Source: an uncultured Lachnospiraceae bacterium (GTDB taxonomy: Bacteria; Bacillota; Clostridia; Lachnospirales; Lachnospiraceae). Taken from it: DNA of 7,861 nt. A program made the translations under genes and the position numbers. Under the pieces are notes generated by a model, which worked only from the letters and a program-made list of their open reading frames with translations, did no database searches and had not been told where the DNA came from. This document shows positions 6,423 to 7,861 of the stretch, one piece after another. Every line of letters starts with the position of its first letter. Within the stretch, counting starts at the first letter, position 1. The stretch is from NCBI GenBank assembly GCA_902496125.1, contig CABUZU010000092.1, positions 1 to 7,861 of the forward strand, read 5' to 3'.

Positions 6423-7179
6423 TTATTAAAAAATTTCCAATAAAACTATGACGGTGAATCGGACAAGGTCCAAATTCCTTTAATGCATGGATATGTTCCT
6501 TACTTCCATAGCCTTTATGTGACTTAAACCCATAGGCAGGATAAAGTTTATCATACTCTTCCATCATACGGTCCCTTGTTACCTTTGCAATAATACTTGC
6601 ACAAGCAATCGAATAGCATCTAGCGTCTCCCTTTATCAGACCTTTTTGTAAAAAGTCTAATTCTGGTATTATTACCGCATCGTTTAATAAAATCTCTGGT
6701 ATAGGATTTAACTGGCTTACTGCCTCTCTCATCGCCTTATAGGTTGCTTGCAAAATATTGACTTCATCGATAACCTCTGGCGAGATAATTCCTACCCCAA
6801 CACTAAGTGCTTCCTTCATGATTTCATCATACAATTCATCTCTTTTTGCTGCACTTAGTTTCTTAGAATCATTCACATAAAGAAGTCTACTGTCCTTTGG
6901 CATAATAACCGCTGCTGCAACAACTGGACCTGCAAGAGGTCCTCTACCAGCTTCATCAATTCCTGCAACTAGTAATCCTTCTGATAAAAAAGCTTCTTCC
7001 TCACACATCTTTTCTAAACGAATTTTTTCTTGTTCTAATTTTTCTAATTTCTTTCTAAAAGAAGTACAAAGCTTTTTTACACCTGCACGTTCATCTGCTT
7101 CATACTGTGTAATTAATTCTAAAAGATTCTTCTCATCTGCTTGTTCAAATTCTTTTTTAATATCTGCAATTTTTATCAT
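6415..7179 (-). CDS. rnhB: Ribonuclease HII
   Basis: The enzyme cuts the RNA part of RNA/DNA hybrids and starts removal of ribonucleotides built into DNA. With the start at 7179 the product is 254 residues. Counting from the upstream ATG at 7197 (260 residues), the catalytic acids are Asp81 and Glu82 in AGIDEAGRGPLAGPVVAAAV, Asp173 in LLNDAVIIPEL and Asp191 in IKGDARCYSIACASIIAKVT. The KSHKGYGSKEHIHALKEFGP motif (225-244) is also typical. A charged helical extension of about 70 residues precedes the catalytic domain, as in B. subtilis RnhB. The start is ambiguous. The ATG at 7197 directly abuts the lepB stop and has no ribosome binding site. The ATG at 7179 has GGGGA 11 nt upstream and gives MIKIADIKKEF, which fits the family N-terminus better. 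It overlaps yraN by 8 nt. Confidence 0.95.
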   Translation of the reverse strand: MIKIADIKKEFEQADEKNLLELITQYEADERAGVKKLCTSFRKKLEKLEQEKIRLEKMCEEEAFLSEGLLVAGIDEAGRGPLAGPVVAAAVIMPKDSRLLYVNDSKKLSAAKRDELYDEIMKEALSVGVGIISPEVIDEVNILQATYKAMREAVSQLNPIPEILLNDAVIIPELDFLQKGLIKGDARCYSIACASIIAKVTRDRMMEEYDKLYPAYGFKSHKGYGSKEHIHALKEFGPCPIHRHSFIGNFLINE

Positions 7180-7190
7180 AGTATAACATA

Positions 7191-7195
7191 TCCCC
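7191..7195 (-). promoter_or_regulatory. Candidate ribosome binding site for rnhB
   Basis: GGGGA on the minus strand lies 11 nt before the ATG at 7177-7179. It overlaps the alternative ATG at 7195-7197, which has only the end of lepB upstream and no recognisable site. Coupling to lepB termination at 7198-7200 could also drive the upstream start, so this does not settle it. Confidence 0.35.
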
Positions 7196-7197
7196 AT

Positions 7198-7743
7198 TTA
7201 TTTATCAATTGTGCCAAATTTAGAGAACGGATAGATACGCAAAAATGCCTTACCATCAATATAAGAACGTGGGATCTTTCCTACAGACGGGTCTCTACTA
7301 TCCTTACTATCGTTTCTGTTATCTCCTAATACAAAATATTCATCATCCCCAAGTGTAATTTCATCCTTAGCAATTCCTGAATCTATCATCTTCTCATATC
7401 CATAAGATTCATCTAATACCTTACCATTAATATAAATGGTCCCATCTTCAATTTTTACGGTTTCACCAGGAAGACCAATAATTCTTTTTATATAATGAAC
7501 ATTGCTACCCTGAAAACGAAAAACAATGACATCAAACCTTTCAATCTCATGAAAACGATAGGAAAGCTTATCCACGATTAAATTATCCCCATCTTCTAAT
7601 GTATCATACATAGAGTCTCCTGAAACAACGGTTCTTTGTCCTACATAGGTTAAAATTACATAAGAAAATAACAACACAACTGCAATATAAATAATAATAC
7701 TAATAAAATCCTTCATTCCACTTTTAGTAGCCTGTTTTTCCAT
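7198..7743 (-). CDS. lepB: Signal peptidase I
   Basis: This 181-residue type I signal peptidase (SipS-like) removes signal peptides from exported preproteins on the outer face of the membrane. One N-terminal membrane helix is at about residues 13-34. The Ser/Lys pair is visible: Ser44 in VVSGDSMYDTLEDGD and Lys87 in HYIKRIIGLPGETV. The later boxes GTIYINGKVLDE (101-112) and YFVLGDNRNDSKDSRDPS (136-153) are classic for the family. The length and single anchor match the short Gram-positive form. The ATG at 7743 has GGAGG at 7750-7754 with a 6-nt gap. It follows rbgA by 22 bp, and its stop directly touches an ATG of rnhB, consistent with one operon. Confidence 0.97.
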   Translation of the reverse strand: MEKQATKSGMKDFISIIIYIAVVLLFSYVILTYVGQRTVVSGDSMYDTLEDGDNLIVDKLSYRFHEIERFDVIVFRFQGSNVHYIKRIIGLPGETVKIEDGTIYINGKVLDESYGYEKMIDSGIAKDEITLGDDEYFVLGDNRNDSKDSRDPSVGKIPRSYIDGKAFLRIYPFSKFGTIDK

Positions 7744-7765
7744 CTGCTACCTCCAATCTTAATCA

Positions 7766-7861
7766 TTACTTATAGTCTTCTGGAAGCTCTAACGTAATGC
7801 GACCTAATTTTCCACTTCTAAAATCATCCATCAAAAGTAATGCTGCTTTATCAAGGTCATA
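7766..7861 (-). CDS. rbgA: Ribosome biogenesis GTPase RbgA (C-terminal end only)
   Basis: Only the last 31 codons and the stop (7766-7768) are in the window; the gene continues past the right edge. The visible end reads LLLMDDFRSGKLGRITLELP followed by EDYK. The FRSGKLGRITLE signature is the usual C-terminus of RbgA/YlqF, a circularly permuted GTPase that helps late assembly of the 50S ribosomal subunit. The GTPase motifs themselves are not in view. Position directly before lepB and rnhB fits the known Firmicute order and supports the call. Confidence 0.82.
   Translation of the reverse strand, partial: YDLDKAALLLMDDFRSGKLGRITLELPEDYK

Noticed and set aside
6970..7179. Charged N-terminal extension of RNase HII as a possible fusion
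   Set aside because: B. subtilis RnhB has a similar extension of about 70 residues before the catalytic domain, so this is normal for Firmicutes.
7141..7329. Small plus-strand open frame
   Set aside because: It is antisense to the rnhB/lepB junction and has no recognisable product.
1..7861. CRISPR array, tRNA or rRNA gene, insertion sequence, prophage or toxin-antitoxin pair
   Set aside because: I found no spaced direct repeats, no cloverleaf-like segment, no transposase or integrase motifs, and no paired small genes. All but short gaps are filled by the listed genes; the longest gap is 123 bp.

Overview
The window is AT-rich, with Shine-Dalgarno sites of the GGAGG type, a DUF1836 regulator, a class B sortase, a SpoVB-type flippase and the gene order rbgA-lepB-rnhB-yraN. 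Together these point to a low-GC clostridial Firmicute, most likely in the Lachnospiraceae or a neighbouring family. This assignment is an inference from gene content and protein style; species cannot be fixed from the sequence alone. It looks like ordinary chromosome: no rRNA, tRNA, insertion sequence, integrase, CRISPR array or prophage gene is visible.

Left part (1-1353). A gene for an SPFH-domain (YdjI-like, envelope-stress type) protein is cut by the left edge and reads leftward. It is divergent from a DUF1836 putative DNA-binding regulator. The 123-bp gap between them holds two adjacent sigma-A-type promoters and a 15-bp palindrome that may be an operator. The DUF1836 gene ends inside a strong hairpin that probably acts as a terminator in both directions.

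Middle part (1352-4647). A leftward pair encodes a class B sortase followed by a membrane-anchored protein with two PAS-like domains and no visible output domain. The sortase is divergent from a rightward SpoVB/MurJ-superfamily lipid-linked oligosaccharide flippase, which starts at a GTG. The 3' end of the flippase gene overlaps the 3' end of the next leftward operon by 14 bp.

Right part (4634-7861). A tightly packed leftward operon reads, in transcription order: rbgA (only its last 31 codons are in the window), lepB, rnhB, yraN, pgeF, and an uncharacterised acidic protein. Start and stop codons abut or overlap at lepB/rnhB, rnhB/yraN and yraN/pgeF, so translational coupling is likely. The first four genes are a common Firmicute housekeeping block: ribosome assembly, protein export, RNA/DNA hybrid repair and a nuclease-fold protein. 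The last gene is the least understood member.

No clear new defence or mobile system was found. The points most worth a second look are the output-less PAS protein beside the sortase, the palindrome between the SPFH and DUF1836 promoters, the uncharacterised last operon gene, and the two convergent gene ends that share the same decamer in their hairpin stems.
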